The notes: generated by a model from the letters alone, not told the origin. A stretch of DNA of 64,000 nt from Phenylobacterium sp. (GCF_030680185.1 NZ_JAUXVZ010000054.1:62001-126000); one strand, 5' to 3'. Positions 1 through 9,419 are shown, numbered from the stretch's first letter. Made by a program: numbers and translations.

Positions 1-570
1 CTCAGCGTCCATGGGGTCTCGGGCTATTCCGGCGGCGGCAGGGGGTTGATCGAAGAGTTCGAACAGGCGCCGCCAGCTTCCTCGGCCGACGCCTTCCGGC
101 CGTACGGCATGACCCTGGCGCACAAGCATCTGCCGGAGATGGTGGCCTATACGGGGCTTTCCCATCCGCCGATCTTCTCGCCCGCCGTGGGCCGCTACGC
201 CCAGGGCATGATTGTCGAGGTCCCTGTGGCGCTGTGGGCGCTGCCGGGGCGGCCAGCCGCGGGAGATCTGCGCGCGGCTCTGTCGGAAGCCTATGTCGGC
301 GAGGCCTTCGTGCAGGTGGCGACCGATCTGGAGACCTCCCAGCTCAGTCGGGCGCGAGCCGGCGCCGGCGGATATGTCCAAGCCCTGGATCCCGAGGCCT
401 TGAATGGCACGAACGCCTTGCATCTCCAAGTGTTCGGAGACGACGCCAAGGGCCAGGCCCGCCTATTGGCTGTGCTGGACAACCTCGGGAAGGGGGCGTC
501 GGGCGCAGCCGTGCAGAACCTGAACCTGATGCTGGGCCTGGATGAGGGGGAAGGATTGAGTCGCCCCTAG
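1..570 (+). CDS. argC: N-acetyl-gamma-glutamyl-phosphate reductase, 3' part
   Basis: C-terminal part of the NADPH-dependent reductase that converts N-acetyl-glutamyl-phosphate to the semialdehyde in arginine synthesis (cytoplasm). The reading frame is open from base 1 and begins inside the conserved GVSGYSGGGRG region; the HKHLPEM stretch matches the HxHxPE segment that holds the family's catalytic histidine. About 189 of the usual 310-350 residues are in the window, so the N-terminal NADP-binding half lies upstream. The TTG at 46 is not a real start. A hairpin at 577-608 follows the stop. Confidence 0.92.
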   Translation, partial: LSVHGVSGYSGGGRGLIEEFEQAPPASSADAFRPYGMTLAHKHLPEMVAYTGLSHPPIFSPAVGRYAQGMIVEVPVALWALPGRPAAGDLRAALSEAYVGEAFVQVATDLETSQLSRARAGAGGYVQALDPEALNGTNALHLQVFGDDAKGQARLLAVLDNLGKGASGAAVQNLNLMLGLDEGEGLSRP

Positions 571-576
571 GGATAT

Positions 577-608
577 GCAGAATTCGGCGCGGCTTGTGCC
601 GATTCTGC
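577..608 (+). terminator. Hairpin after argC
   Basis: GCAGAAT(T)CGGC at 577-588 pairs with GCCGATTCTGC at 598-608, giving an 11-bp stem with one bulged T and a 9-base loop, 7 bases after the argC stop. There is no T tract, so termination is an inference from position. Confidence 0.5.
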
Positions 609-699
609 CCCGTCGACCAAGGGTCGGCAATCAGAGCTTAACTCTACGGCGCCCAATCTGCCCAGGTCGTCGTGTGGCGCTTACAAGGATCTCTCGCTC

Positions 700-2286
700 A
701 TGACCCACGCGTCATTCGTTGATCCGCAGGACGACGCGTCGGCCCGGGGGCGGGACGCGTGGGACCTGGATATCGGCACCTTTTTCGAGGTGTCCCTCGA
801 TCTTCTGGTGATCCGCGACCTTGAGGGGCGCGTGCTGAAGGCCAGCCGCTCCTGGCAGACGATTCTCGGCCATGATCCAGAGGACATGGAAGGCCTGCCG
901 CTGCTGCGCCTGGTCCACCCCGACGACCTTCCCGGCACCCAGCACAGCGTCACCGAGGTCGAGCAGCGTCGACCCGGCGACCCGGTGCTCGGCTTCATCA
1001 ATCGCTACCGTCACCGGAACGGGGGCTATCGCACCCTGGAGTGGCGCGCCCAGCGCTACGGCGATCGCATCTATGGCGTCGCGCGGGATGTCACCGAGCG
1101 GGTGGCGGCCGAGCGGGAACTGCTGGAGGCCAAGGCGATGGCCGAGGCGGCCAGCCGGGCCAAGACGGACTTCCTGGCCAATATGAGTCACGAGGTGCGC
1201 ACCCCGCTCAATGGGGTGATCGGCATCATCGACGCCCTGTCACGCACCCCGCTGAGCCCCGAACAGGCCGAGATGGTCGGTCTGGTGCGGGATTCCGGCG
1301 TGATCCTGGAACGGCTGGTGTCGGACTTCCTGATCGTCTCCAAGATCGAGGCCGGACAGCTTGAGCTGGAGACCCGCCCCTTCGACCTGGACGAGGCGCT
1401 GCGCCCCTATATCGAAGTCACCCGCCACCGGGTCGATGACAAGGGCCTGGCCCTGAAGGTGGAGCGTGACCCGGCGGTTCAGGGGCGTTTCGTGGGCGAC
1501 GCCACGCGCATCGGCCAGATCATCAGCAACCTTTTGTCCAACGCGGTGAAGTTTACCGAGCGGGGCCACGTCATCCTGCGCATCGGCCGAATCGAGGCTC
1601 CTGACGGCGAGCACCTGAGCTTTGAGGTCGAGGACACCGGCGTCGGCTTCGACGCCGAACAGGCCGCCCGCCTGTTCGACCGTTTCAGCCAGGCCGATGC
1701 GACCATCAGCCGCCGGTTCGGCGGCACCGGGCTCGGCCTCTCCATCTGTCGCTCCCTGGCCGACCTGATGGGCGGCAAGATTACCGCCACGTCTCAGCCC
1801 GGGCAGGGCAGTCGCTTCGTGGTCACCATTCCCTTGCCCCGGGCCGAGGGGCCGACGGAAGACCAGATCGCCCATCACCGCCCATCGGCGCAGCAGCCAA
1901 GATGCGAGCGCCCCTTGAGGGTCTTGCTCGCCGAAGATCATCCGACCAACCAGCGGGTGGTTCAGCTGATCCTGGCCAGCCAGGCGGCCGAGTTGGTGAC
2001 GGTCGAAGACGGCCTGCAGGCGGTATCGGCCTATGCCTCAGGCGCCTTCGACGTGGTGCTCATGGACATGCAGATGCCGCACATGGACGGCTTGGCCGCC
2101 ACCCGCGCCATCCGGACGCTGGAGGCTGAGCGCGGCGCAGCGCGCACGCCCCTTATCATGCTGAGCGCCAACGCCATGGTCGAGCATCAGAACGAGGCCA
2201 TAGCGGCCGGCGCCGATATCCACGTGGCCAAGCCGATCACGGCCGCCACCCTGCTGGCCGGCATCCAGGCGGTCGTTGCGGCCTAA
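700..2286 (+). CDS. PAS-containing hybrid histidine kinase with receiver domain
   Basis: Cytoplasmic sensor kinase of 528 aa. A PAS domain occupies about residues 25-135, followed by HisKA with the phospho-acceptor His164 in NMSHEVRTPLNG. The HATPase_c domain shows an N box (ISNLLSNAVKF, about 275-285), G1 (EDTGVGF) and G2 (GGTGLGLSI). A C-terminal receiver domain (about 405-525) has phospho-acceptor Asp456 in MDMQMPHMDG and the conserved Lys in HVAKP. No transmembrane segment is visible, so the input is probably cytoplasmic. It stands alone, with no response-regulator gene beside it, which fits a phosphorelay through a separate Hpt protein. The signal cannot be told from sequence. Confidence 0.9.
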   Translation: MTHASFVDPQDDASARGRDAWDLDIGTFFEVSLDLLVIRDLEGRVLKASRSWQTILGHDPEDMEGLPLLRLVHPDDLPGTQHSVTEVEQRRPGDPVLGFINRYRHRNGGYRTLEWRAQRYGDRIYGVARDVTERVAAERELLEAKAMAEAASRAKTDFLANMSHEVRTPLNGVIGIIDALSRTPLSPEQAEMVGLVRDSGVILERLVSDFLIVSKIEAGQLELETRPFDLDEALRPYIEVTRHRVDDKGLALKVERDPAVQGRFVGDATRIGQIISNLLSNAVKFTERGHVILRIGRIEAPDGEHLSFEVEDTGVGFDAEQAARLFDRFSQADATISRRFGGTGLGLSICRSLADLMGGKITATSQPGQGSRFVVTIPLPRAEGPTEDQIAHHRPSAQQPRCERPLRVLLAEDHPTNQRVVQLILASQAAELVTVEDGLQAVSAYASGAFDVVLMDMQMPHMDGLAATRAIRTLEAERGAARTPLIMLSANAMVEHQNEAIAAGADIHVAKPITAATLLAGIQAVVAA

Positions 2287-2335
2287 GACTCGCGGCGGCC
2301 TCATCCAGATGCGGTTTTCCGGCGTATGATGAAGC

Positions 2336-2833
2336 ATGAACCTCATGCACGCCTTTCATCGCCGGGGCTTTCTGTTGGGCGCCAGCGCGCTCGCCGCCTG
2401 CAGCAGCGGGTCGCAGGCCCAGGCGGCCGACGCCCATGCCAACTCGTCCTGGCGCAAACTCACCGACGCCCAATGGAAGAGCCGCCTGTCGCCGGCCGCC
2501 TATCAGGTCCTGCGCCGGGAAGGCACCGAGCGGGCCGGATCGAGCCCCCTGGACCGCGAGAAGCGCAAAGGGACGTTTGTCTGCGCCGGCTGCGAACTGC
2601 CGCTGTTCAAGTCCGACTGGAAGTATGACAGCGGCACCGGCTGGCCGAGCTTCTACACCTATATCGACGGCGCCCTGGGCGAGAAGACCGACTTCAAGAT
2701 CGGGATACCTCGCACGGAGTACCACTGCGCCCGCTGCCTCGGGCACCAGGGCCATGTGTTCAAGGACGGGCCGCGCCCGACAGGCCTGCGCTACTGCAAC
2801 AATGGCGTGGCGCTGAAATTCGTGCCGGCCTGA
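2336..2833 (+). CDS. msrB: Peptide-methionine (R)-S-oxide reductase, exported lipoprotein form
   Basis: Reduces methionine-R-sulfoxide in proteins. The MsrB fold is complete: zinc cysteines C83/C86 (CAGC) and C131/C134 (CARC), the GTGWPSF segment, and the resolving/catalytic region RYCNNG with Cys154. The N-terminus has twin arginines (R9R10) and a lipobox-like LAAC with Cys22, so the protein is probably exported, perhaps by Tat, and lipidated. It would then repair envelope proteins, unlike the cytoplasmic MsrB of most bacteria. It is transcribed alone, between the hybrid kinase and a secreted hydrolase. Confidence 0.92.
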   Translation: MNLMHAFHRRGFLLGASALAACSSGSQAQAADAHANSSWRKLTDAQWKSRLSPAAYQVLRREGTERAGSSPLDREKRKGTFVCAGCELPLFKSDWKYDSGTGWPSFYTYIDGALGEKTDFKIGIPRTEYHCARCLGHQGHVFKDGPRPTGLRYCNNGVALKFVPA

Positions 2834-2873
2834 CAAGCGAGGCGACGAACATCTAGGCCGTAGTTCGGCGGCG

Positions 2874-2910
2874 CCCTAAGAGTGCTCCCAACAAGAAAGA
2901 CATCTTAGGG
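2874..2910 (+). promoter_or_regulatory. Leader inverted repeat overlapping the ribosome binding site
   Basis: CCCTAAGA at 2874-2881 is an exact reverse complement of TCTTAGGG at 2903-2910 (8 bp, 21-base loop). The right arm runs into the Shine-Dalgarno AGGGAGG (2907-2913) of the hydrolase gene starting at 2918. As RNA, the stem would bury part of that site; as DNA it could be a dyad operator. Function is not shown. Confidence 0.4.
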
Positions 2911-2917
2911 AGGCACT

Positions 2918-4177
2918 ATGCGACTTCACCTTGCGCGTCGGCTGGCCGGCGCAGCGTCGGCCCTGGCGCTGGCCGCTCTGGCGACCGGGCCGGTCCTGGC
3001 CGCCGACGTCCCCATGGCGGCGCCTGCGGAGGCCGGCTTCTCGGCGACGGGCGTCGAAGCCCTGAAGGCCGAGATGCAGGCCCTGGTCGATCAGAAGAAG
3101 CTGGCTGGCGCCGTCACCTTGCTGGCACGCGAGGGCAAGGTCGTCCACTTCGAAGCCTATGGCGTCCAGGATGTCGCCACCGGCCAGGCGACGGACCGGG
3201 ACACCATCTATCGCATCGCCTCCATGACCAAGCCGATCACCGGCGTGGCCATGATGATCCTCTGGGAAGAGGGCAAGTGGAGCCTGGACGATCCGGTCGC
3301 CAAATATATCCCGGAATTCGCAGACCTGAAGGTGGCCACCCCCGACGGTGGAACCGAGCCTCAGGCCCATCCCATGACCATGCGCGAGCTGATGAGCCAT
3401 ACGGCGGGCTTCGATGTCAGCGCCGGCTATGACGACGATGGCCTGCAGGACGACGATCTCCAGGCGATGATCGACAAGCTGGCCGCCCTGCCGCTGGCCG
3501 TGCAGCCGGGGACCGACTGGCGCTATGGGCCGAGCGTCAACATCCAGGGCTATATCGTCGAGAAGCTGTCGGGCCAGACTCTCGACGCCTTCTTCAAAAG
3601 CCGGATCTTCGATCCCCTGAAGATGGACGACACCGGCTTCCACGTGGACAGCGCCAAGCTGGCCCGCGTGTCGGCGGTCCACACCTATGGCGACGACGGC
3701 CTGATCGCGCCGGCCGGCGAGGTGAGGGCGGCGCCCACCAGCCCGCCGGCCTTCCTGTCGGGCAGCGGCGGGCTGTTCTCAACCGCAGAAGACTACTGGC
3801 GGTTCGCCCAGATGCTGGCCAATGGCGGGGAGCTGGACGGCGCCCGCATTCTCAAGCCCGAGACAGTCGAGCTGATGCGCACCAATGTGCTGGCCGAAGG
3901 CGTGACGGTCGACCTCTATGGTCCCAGCCAGACTGGAACCGGCTTTGGTCTGGACTTCGCAGTCATCAACGATCCGCAGGCCGCCGGCACGCCGCAAGGG
4001 CTGAACTCGTTCTACTGGGGCGGGGCCTTCGGGACCTGGTTCTGGATCGACCCGACCAACGACCTGGTCTTTGTCGGCATGATCCAGAACCTGCGGGGCA
4101 GCATTCCAGGCGCCGGCACGCCGCCCATGCGGGACATCTCGCCGCGTCTCGTCTATGAGGCGCTGACGACGGACTAA
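2918..4177 (+). CDS. Secreted beta-lactamase-fold serine hydrolase (class C/esterase type)
   Basis: Periplasmic protein of 419 aa with a clear Sec signal peptide (cleavage near residue 29, after VLA). It belongs to the beta-lactamase/PBP4-like/esterase superfamily: SxxK is SMTK (Ser102-Lys105) and the Y-x-x-S element is YGPS (Tyr202-Ser205). No typical KTG box is obvious; an aromatic GGAFGTWFW segment lies near the expected place. Members include D-aminopeptidases and esterases as well as true beta-lactamases, so the substrate is open. The start is fixed by AGGGAGG 4 bases upstream. Transcription probably ends at the hairpin at 4186-4213. Confidence 0.85.
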   Translation: MRLHLARRLAGAASALALAALATGPVLAADVPMAAPAEAGFSATGVEALKAEMQALVDQKKLAGAVTLLAREGKVVHFEAYGVQDVATGQATDRDTIYRIASMTKPITGVAMMILWEEGKWSLDDPVAKYIPEFADLKVATPDGGTEPQAHPMTMRELMSHTAGFDVSAGYDDDGLQDDDLQAMIDKLAALPLAVQPGTDWRYGPSVNIQGYIVEKLSGQTLDAFFKSRIFDPLKMDDTGFHVDSAKLARVSAVHTYGDDGLIAPAGEVRAAPTSPPAFLSGSGGLFSTAEDYWRFAQMLANGGELDGARILKPETVELMRTNVLAEGVTVDLYGPSQTGTGFGLDFAVINDPQAAGTPQGLNSFYWGGAFGTWFWIDPTNDLVFVGMIQNLRGSIPGAGTPPMRDISPRLVYEALTTD

Positions 4178-4185
4178 GGGTTAGG

Positions 4186-4213
4186 GGACCGCCGCCAGCC
4201 TCGGCGGCGGTCC
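4186..4213. terminator. Bidirectional hairpin between convergent genes
   Basis: GGACCGCCGCC (4186-4196) and GGCGGCGGTCC (4203-4213) form a perfect 11-bp stem with a 6-base loop, exactly between the + strand hydrolase stop (4177) and the - strand phaC stop (4218). It probably serves both genes, although neither side has a long T run. Confidence 0.7.
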
Positions 4214-4217
4214 GCCC

Positions 4218-6269
4218 CTACGACTTCACCTGAACATAGCTGCCCGGCGCATCCTCGATCGGCTTGAATGGCCCCTTGGCCGGGTCGCGGGCCGGGACCA
4301 TGTCGCCGGAATAGCCCTTCAGCCATTCGATCCAGTGCGGCCACCAGGAGCCGGGCGTTTCGACCGCGTTCGCCTGCCAGTCGGCCAGGCTTTCGGGGAG
4401 TTGGTCGAAGGTCCAGTGCTGGTACTTCTTCGCCGACGGCGGATTGACCACCCCGGCGATGTGCCCTGAACCCGAAAGCGTGAAGGTGGTCGGGCCGCCG
4501 AACAGGCGCGCCCCGCGATAGACCGAAACCGCCGGGGCGATGTGGTCCTCCTTGGACGACTGCACATAGACCGGCGTCTTCACCGCGCCGAGATCCAGGC
4601 GCACGCCGCCCAGCTCCAGCTCGCCCTTTGCCAGGGCGTTCTGTCCGTAGAACTGGCGCAGATAGAACATGTGCAGCGCCTTGGGCATGCGGGTCTGGTC
4701 GGAGTTCCAGAACAGCAGGTCGAAGGGGCGCGGCTCCTTGCCCATCAGATAGTTGTTCACGAAGAAGGACCAGATCAGGTCGTTGGAGCGCAGGACGTTG
4801 AAGGTGTCGGCCATGGCCTGGCCCGACAGGACCCCGCCCTCGGCGTCCATCTTCTGCTCCAGGTCCTTCAGCCAGGACTCGTCGGTGAACAGCAGCAGGT
4901 CGCCGGCTTCGCTGAAGTCCTGCTGGGCGGCGAAGAAGGTGGCCGAGGCGATCCGCGAGTCTTTCTTGGCCGCCATATGGGCCAGGGCCGCCGACAGCAG
5001 CGTCCCGCCGATGCAGTAGCCGACGGCGTTCACGCGATCGACGCCCGCCTGCTTCATGACCGCGTCGGTGGCCTCATAGATGCCCTGGCGCAGATAGTCC
5101 TCGAAGGTCTTGCCCGCCAGGCTCTTGTCCGGGTTGACCCAGGAGGCGACGAAGACGGTAATCCCCTGGTCGGCCAGCCAGCGGATCATCGAATTGTCCG
5201 GGCGAAGATCCAGGATGTAGAACTTGTTGATCCACGGCGGGAAGATGATCAGCGGGATTTCGTGCACCGTCTTGGTGGACGGCGAGAACTGAACCAGCTG
5301 TAGCAGCTCGTTCTGGAAGACGACCTTGCCCGGCGCCGTGGCGACGTTCTCGCCGATCTTGAACTGTTCGTAGTCGGTCTGGCTGATCGCCAGCTGGCCG
5401 CCGCCGCGCGCCAGGTCGGCGGCGAAGTTCTCCATGCCCCGCACCAGGCTCTCGCCGCCGGTGGCCATGATCTCGCGCATGGCCGTGGGGTTGGAGGCCA
5501 GGAAGTTGGTCGGCGAAAAGGCGTCGGTCAGCAGCTTCATGAAGAACTCGACCCGGCGGCGCGAGATCGGCTCGACGCCCTCCACGCCGCCCACCAGGCC
5601 CTGCAGCCAATCGGCGGTGACGAGGTAGGACTGCTTCATCACGTCGAAGACCGGGTTCTCTGACCAGTCCGGGTCAAGGAACCGCTTGTCGCCCTTGGGG
5701 GGCTGGGCGACCGGGTCAGGCGTCTCGCCGGCCATGCGTCGGGCCGTCGCCTGCCAGAGGTCCATGTAGCGGGTCAGGAGGTCGGCCTGGGCGCGGACCA
5801 GGCGGTCGGGCTGGCTGGCCAGCTTGCCCATGACCTCGGTCAGGGACGGTCCGATGTGGAAGGGGTCGGGCGAAAGCGCGGCCGGTCGGTCGGCCTGACG
5901 CAGGGCCGCCTCAGCGATGGCGCCCTGGGCGGTCATGGCCGCCCGGGCCAGGTTGGTCGACAGATTCTCGAGCAGGCGGCGTTGCTCGGCGGTGAGGTCC
6001 GGGAAGACGGCCGGCGAGGGGGCGTCCTGCGGCTTCGCCTGAGAGGCCGCTTGGGCGGGTTCCTGCTGGGGCGGGGGCGGGGCCGCGGATCTGGGCTTGC
6101 GAGGGGGTTTGGGCGTGGTCTTCCGCGCCGACGCGGCCTTGGCCTCGACCGGCGTGGCTGCGGCCTTGTCGGCGGCCTTGCGCGTAGCCTTCGATTTGGG
6201 AGCGGATGTCTTGGGCTTCGTTCCGCTCTTCGAGCCGGAGCCCTTGGTCTGCGAGCCTTTTTCGCTCAT
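4218..6269 (-). CDS. phaC: Class I poly(3-hydroxyalkanoate) synthase
   Basis: Polymerises 3-hydroxyacyl-CoA into PHA storage granules. The alpha/beta-hydrolase core has the synthase lipase-like box GYCIGG with nucleophile Cys419, the catalytic Asp in KEDHIAP and His in GSGHIAG; PWINKFYILDL and SWVNPD are typical class I segments. ATG 6269 is chosen because GGGAGGA lies about 9 bases upstream and homology-free residues precede it in the longer frame; this gives 683 aa. The first 90 or so residues are rich in Lys, Ala and Pro and look disordered, longer than in the type enzyme (589 aa). No phaA, phaB or phasin gene is adjacent. Confidence 0.95.
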   Translation of the reverse strand: MSEKGSQTKGSGSKSGTKPKTSAPKSKATRKAADKAAATPVEAKAASARKTTPKPPRKPRSAAPPPPQQEPAQAASQAKPQDAPSPAVFPDLTAEQRRLLENLSTNLARAAMTAQGAIAEAALRQADRPAALSPDPFHIGPSLTEVMGKLASQPDRLVRAQADLLTRYMDLWQATARRMAGETPDPVAQPPKGDKRFLDPDWSENPVFDVMKQSYLVTADWLQGLVGGVEGVEPISRRRVEFFMKLLTDAFSPTNFLASNPTAMREIMATGGESLVRGMENFAADLARGGGQLAISQTDYEQFKIGENVATAPGKVVFQNELLQLVQFSPSTKTVHEIPLIIFPPWINKFYILDLRPDNSMIRWLADQGITVFVASWVNPDKSLAGKTFEDYLRQGIYEATDAVMKQAGVDRVNAVGYCIGGTLLSAALAHMAAKKDSRIASATFFAAQQDFSEAGDLLLFTDESWLKDLEQKMDAEGGVLSGQAMADTFNVLRSNDLIWSFFVNNYLMGKEPRPFDLLFWNSDQTRMPKALHMFYLRQFYGQNALAKGELELGGVRLDLGAVKTPVYVQSSKEDHIAPAVSVYRGARLFGGPTTFTLSGSGHIAGVVNPPSAKKYQHWTFDQLPESLADWQANAVETPGSWWPHWIEWLKGYSGDMVPARDPAKGPFKPIEDAPGSYVQVKS

Positions 6270-6347
6270 GGAACGCCATCCTCCCGGCAGGTGGGCCGAT
6301 TGCAGCCCTTTCACTAGATCGCATCATGTCATAAGAGCGAGGCGGAC

Positions 6348-6800
6348 ATGAACGTCTTGGCTCGCCTTTTTCAAAACGCACAAAGCGCCCCTTGGTGGCG
6401 CGGCGCAGGCGCGTGTCTGGGGCTCTCCATCCTGGGCGGCTGCGCTGGCGCCAGCCCGTTCGCCACCGCACCCGTGGATCCGGAATCGCCGGCCGCCCAG
6501 GCGGTGCTCGAGGGCGCGCGGGCCGAGACCGCCTATCCGAAGTTCAGCGACATCCCGCCGACGCCCGCCAATCCTCGTCCGGCGCGCAGCTGGGCGCAGG
6601 CCGTGGCCGGGGTCGAAGCCGCCGGCGCAGAGCTCGCGGCCCAGACCGCGCCCGGGACCTGGACCCTGGACGGCACGACCGCGTTCGCCGCGCGGGCCCA
6701 GGCCGCCGCGACGCCGCCGCCGGCGATCACCACGAGCGACACCGAGGCCTTCGCCCGGGACGCCAGGGCGCGAGCTACACCGCCTCCGTCGCCCCGTTGA
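6348..6800 (+). CDS. Putative small lipoprotein, function unknown
   Basis: 150-aa protein with an uncleaved-looking basic start, a hydrophobic segment and a lipobox LGGC with Cys32, so it is probably membrane-anchored by lipid. The mature part is Ala/Pro/Thr-rich and low in complexity, with no recognisable domain. It diverges from phaC across a 78-base gap and precedes the aminotransferase gene by 64 bases. The coding frame is supported by the lipobox and a plausible GAGGCGGAC upstream. I do not recognise the family. Confidence 0.65.
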   Translation: MNVLARLFQNAQSAPWWRGAGACLGLSILGGCAGASPFATAPVDPESPAAQAVLEGARAETAYPKFSDIPPTPANPRPARSWAQAVAGVEAAGAELAAQTAPGTWTLDGTTAFAARAQAAATPPPAITTSDTEAFARDARARATPPPSPR

Positions 6801-6864
6801 GGGGGCCTGCGGAGGCGAAAAGTTCCCTGAGCCTGCTTGGCGGACTCCAGCCTGGAGTCTATCC

Positions 6865-8133
6865 ATGCGCGACCTTCAGCTCCCAGACGCCGCAGTCGCG
6901 GCAGAGCTTAAAATGACCCCCGAATTCCACCGCATCCGACGCCTCCCGCCCTATGTTCTCGAGGAGGTGAACCGCATCAAGGCGCGGCTTCGCGCCGAGG
7001 GCACCGACATCATCGACTTCGGCATGGGCAATCCCGACATGCCGACGCCCAAGCACATCGTCGAAAAGATGATCGAGACCGCCCGCGACCCCAAGGCGGG
7101 GCGCTATTCGGCCTCCAAGGGCATCATCGGCCTGCGCCGCGCCATGGCCGGCTACTACAAGCGTCGCTTTGGCGTCACCCTGAACCCGGACACCGAGGTG
7201 ATCGCCACCCTGGGCTCCAAGGAAGGCTTCGCCAACCTGGCCCAGGCGCTGACCGCGCCCGGCGACGTCATCATCTGTCCGAACCCGGCCTATCCGATCC
7301 ACGCCTATGGCTTCATCATGGCCGGCGGCGTCATCCGCCATGTGCCGGCGCATTCGCCCGAGGAGTATCTGGCTGGCGTTTCGCGGGCGGTGAAGCATTC
7401 GGCCCCGCCGCCCAGCGTCCTGATCCTGTCCTATCCGTCCAACCCCACGGCCCAGTGCGTGGACCTGGACTTCTACAAGGACGCCATTGCGCTGGCCCGG
7501 AAGCACGACCTGCTGGTCATCTCCGACATCGCCTATTCGGAGATCTATTTCGACGACAACCCGCCGCCGTCGGTCCTGCAGGTCGAAGGCGCCAAGGACA
7601 TCGCCGTCGAGGTCAACTCCCTGTCCAAGACCTACGCCATGGCCGGCTGGCGGGTCGGGATGGTCGTGGGCAATGAGCGGATCTGCAACGCCCTGGCGCG
7701 CGTGAAGTCCTATCTGGACTACGGCGCCTACACGCCGATCCAGGTGGCTGCGGCCACGGCGCTGAACGGCCCGCAGGACTGCGTCGCCGAAATCCGCGCC
7801 ATCTATAAGTCCCGCCGCGACGTGCTGGTGGAATCCATGAAGCGGGCAGGCTGGGATATTCCCTCGCCCCAGGCCTCCATGTTCGCCTGGGCGCCTGTGC
7901 CCGAGAAATTCAAGGAAGCCGGGGCTCTGATGTTCTCCAAGCTGCTGATCGAAGAGGCCGGCGTGGCCGTCGCCCCCGGCGTGGGCTTCGGAGAGTATGG
8001 CGAAGGCTTTGTTCGCGTCGGCCTGGTCGAGAACGAGCACCGCATCCGTCAGGCCGCCCGCAATGTGAAGAAGTTCCTGGGCTCGGCCGACGAGATCCTC
8101 GAGCGGGCGCACAACACCATGGCCGCCCAATGA
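6865..8133 (+). CDS. PLP-dependent class I/II aminotransferase (alanine transaminase type)
   Basis: Fold-type I aminotransferase of 422 aa. Visible cofactor residues are Asn193 (SNPT), Asp221, Tyr224 and the Schiff-base Lys255 in NSLSKTYAMAGWRVG. The sequence resembles AlaC-type glutamate-pyruvate transaminases more than aspartate transaminases; LL-diaminopimelate aminotransferase is an alternative. ATG 6865 follows a weak CTGGAG site; ATG 6913 (MTPEFHRIRRLPPY) is an equally possible start. It overlaps hom by 4 bases (ATGA), so the two are translationally coupled in an amino acid operon. Confidence 0.88.
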   Translation: MRDLQLPDAAVAAELKMTPEFHRIRRLPPYVLEEVNRIKARLRAEGTDIIDFGMGNPDMPTPKHIVEKMIETARDPKAGRYSASKGIIGLRRAMAGYYKRRFGVTLNPDTEVIATLGSKEGFANLAQALTAPGDVIICPNPAYPIHAYGFIMAGGVIRHVPAHSPEEYLAGVSRAVKHSAPPPSVLILSYPSNPTAQCVDLDFYKDAIALARKHDLLVISDIAYSEIYFDDNPPPSVLQVEGAKDIAVEVNSLSKTYAMAGWRVGMVVGNERICNALARVKSYLDYGAYTPIQVAAATALNGPQDCVAEIRAIYKSRRDVLVESMKRAGWDIPSPQASMFAWAPVPEKFKEAGALMFSKLLIEEAGVAVAPGVGFGEYGEGFVRVGLVENEHRIRQAARNVKKFLGSADEILERAHNTMAAQ

Positions 8134-9419
8134 GCCCGCGCGACTGGCGCATCGGCGTCGCCGGCCTGGGCACCGTCGGCACAGGCCTGCTGACCTTTCT
8201 CGCTGAGCGGCCGGCCTTTGCGCCAGCCGGCGGTCAGGTGCGTGTGGCCGGCGTCTCGGCCCGGTCGCGGACCAGGCCCCGGGGTTTCGACATCTCGAAC
8301 CTGCCCTGGTTCGACGATCCCGTGGCCCTGGCTCAGTCGGACGAGATCGACATCTTCGTCGAGCTGATCGGCGGCTCCGACGGCCCGGCCAAGGCCGCGG
8401 TCGAGGCCGCGCTGAAGGCTGGCAAGCCCGTGGTTACGGCCAACAAGGCGCTGATCGCCGAACATGGCGCCGAGCTCGCCGCCCTGGCTGAGGCGGCGGG
8501 CGTCCCGCTGCTGTTCGAGGCCGCCGTCATGGGTGGCACGCCGGCGGTGAAGATGGTCCGCGAGGCCATGGTCGGCGACGATGTCCGCAGCCTGTCGGGC
8601 ATTCTCAACGGCACCTGCAACTTCATCCTGACCGAGATGGAGCAGGGCGGCCGCGCCTTCGAGGACGTGCTCGCCGAGGCCCAGCGGCTGGGCTATGCCG
8701 AGGCCGAGCCGACCATGGACGTGGGCGGCTTCGACGCGGCCCACAAGATCACCATCCTGGCGGCGCTCGCCTTCAACTGCGCCCCGGACTTCGCCGCCTG
8801 CGAGGTCGAGGGCATCGGTCAGGTCGAGCTGCTCGACATCCGCATGGCCAAGGACCTGGGCTATCGCATCAAGCTGATCGCCTCGGCCGACCGCAGCGAC
8901 GAGGGGGTCGCGGTGCGCGTCCATCCCTCGCTCGTGCCGCTCGCCCATCCCCTGGCGCAAGCCGGCGGGGCGCTCAACGCCCTGTTCATCGAAGGCGAAC
9001 GGCTGGGTCGCATCTTCATCCAGGGCGCGGGCGCGGGCGCGGGTCCCACGGCCGCCGCCGTCGCCGCCGACATCGCCGATGTGATGACCCAGGCCGTTCG
9101 CCCGGTCTTCCAGCGTCCGGCCACCGAGCTCGCCGCCTTCACGCCGGTGGATCGCAGCCGCAGCCTGGTTCGCGCCTATCTGCGCCTGCTGGTCAAGGAC
9201 GAGCCCGGCGTGATCGCGGCGGTCTCCGAGACCTTGGCCGAAGCCGGCGTCTCCATCGAGAGCTTCCTGCAGAAGCCCGTCGAGGACGCGCAAGGGGTCC
9301 CGATCGTACTGACCACCCATTCGGTGTCCGAGGCCGTGCTGGCTGAAGCCGTGGCGCGGATCGGCGGGCATCCGGCGGTGATCGAGGCGCCACGACTGAT
9401 GCGAATCGCACGGATCTGA
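8130..9419 (+). CDS. hom: Homoserine dehydrogenase
   Basis: Reduces aspartate semialdehyde to homoserine, the branch to threonine and methionine. Residues 1-130 form the NAD(P)-binding domain with GLGTVGTGLL; the catalytic domain includes ANKALIAEHG and NGTCNFILTEM. A C-terminal ACT domain (about 350-429, KDEPGVIAAVSETLAEAGV) is expected to give threonine feedback control. Length (429 aa) is standard for the monofunctional enzyme. ATG overlaps the aminotransferase stop, and glpX follows after 43 bases. Confidence 0.97.
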   Translation: MSPRDWRIGVAGLGTVGTGLLTFLAERPAFAPAGGQVRVAGVSARSRTRPRGFDISNLPWFDDPVALAQSDEIDIFVELIGGSDGPAKAAVEAALKAGKPVVTANKALIAEHGAELAALAEAAGVPLLFEAAVMGGTPAVKMVREAMVGDDVRSLSGILNGTCNFILTEMEQGGRAFEDVLAEAQRLGYAEAEPTMDVGGFDAAHKITILAALAFNCAPDFAACEVEGIGQVELLDIRMAKDLGYRIKLIASADRSDEGVAVRVHPSLVPLAHPLAQAGGALNALFIEGERLGRIFIQGAGAGAGPTAAAVAADIADVMTQAVRPVFQRPATELAAFTPVDRSRSLVRAYLRLLVKDEPGVIAAVSETLAEAGVSIESFLQKPVEDAQGVPIVLTTHSVSEAVLAEAVARIGGHPAVIEAPRLMRIARI

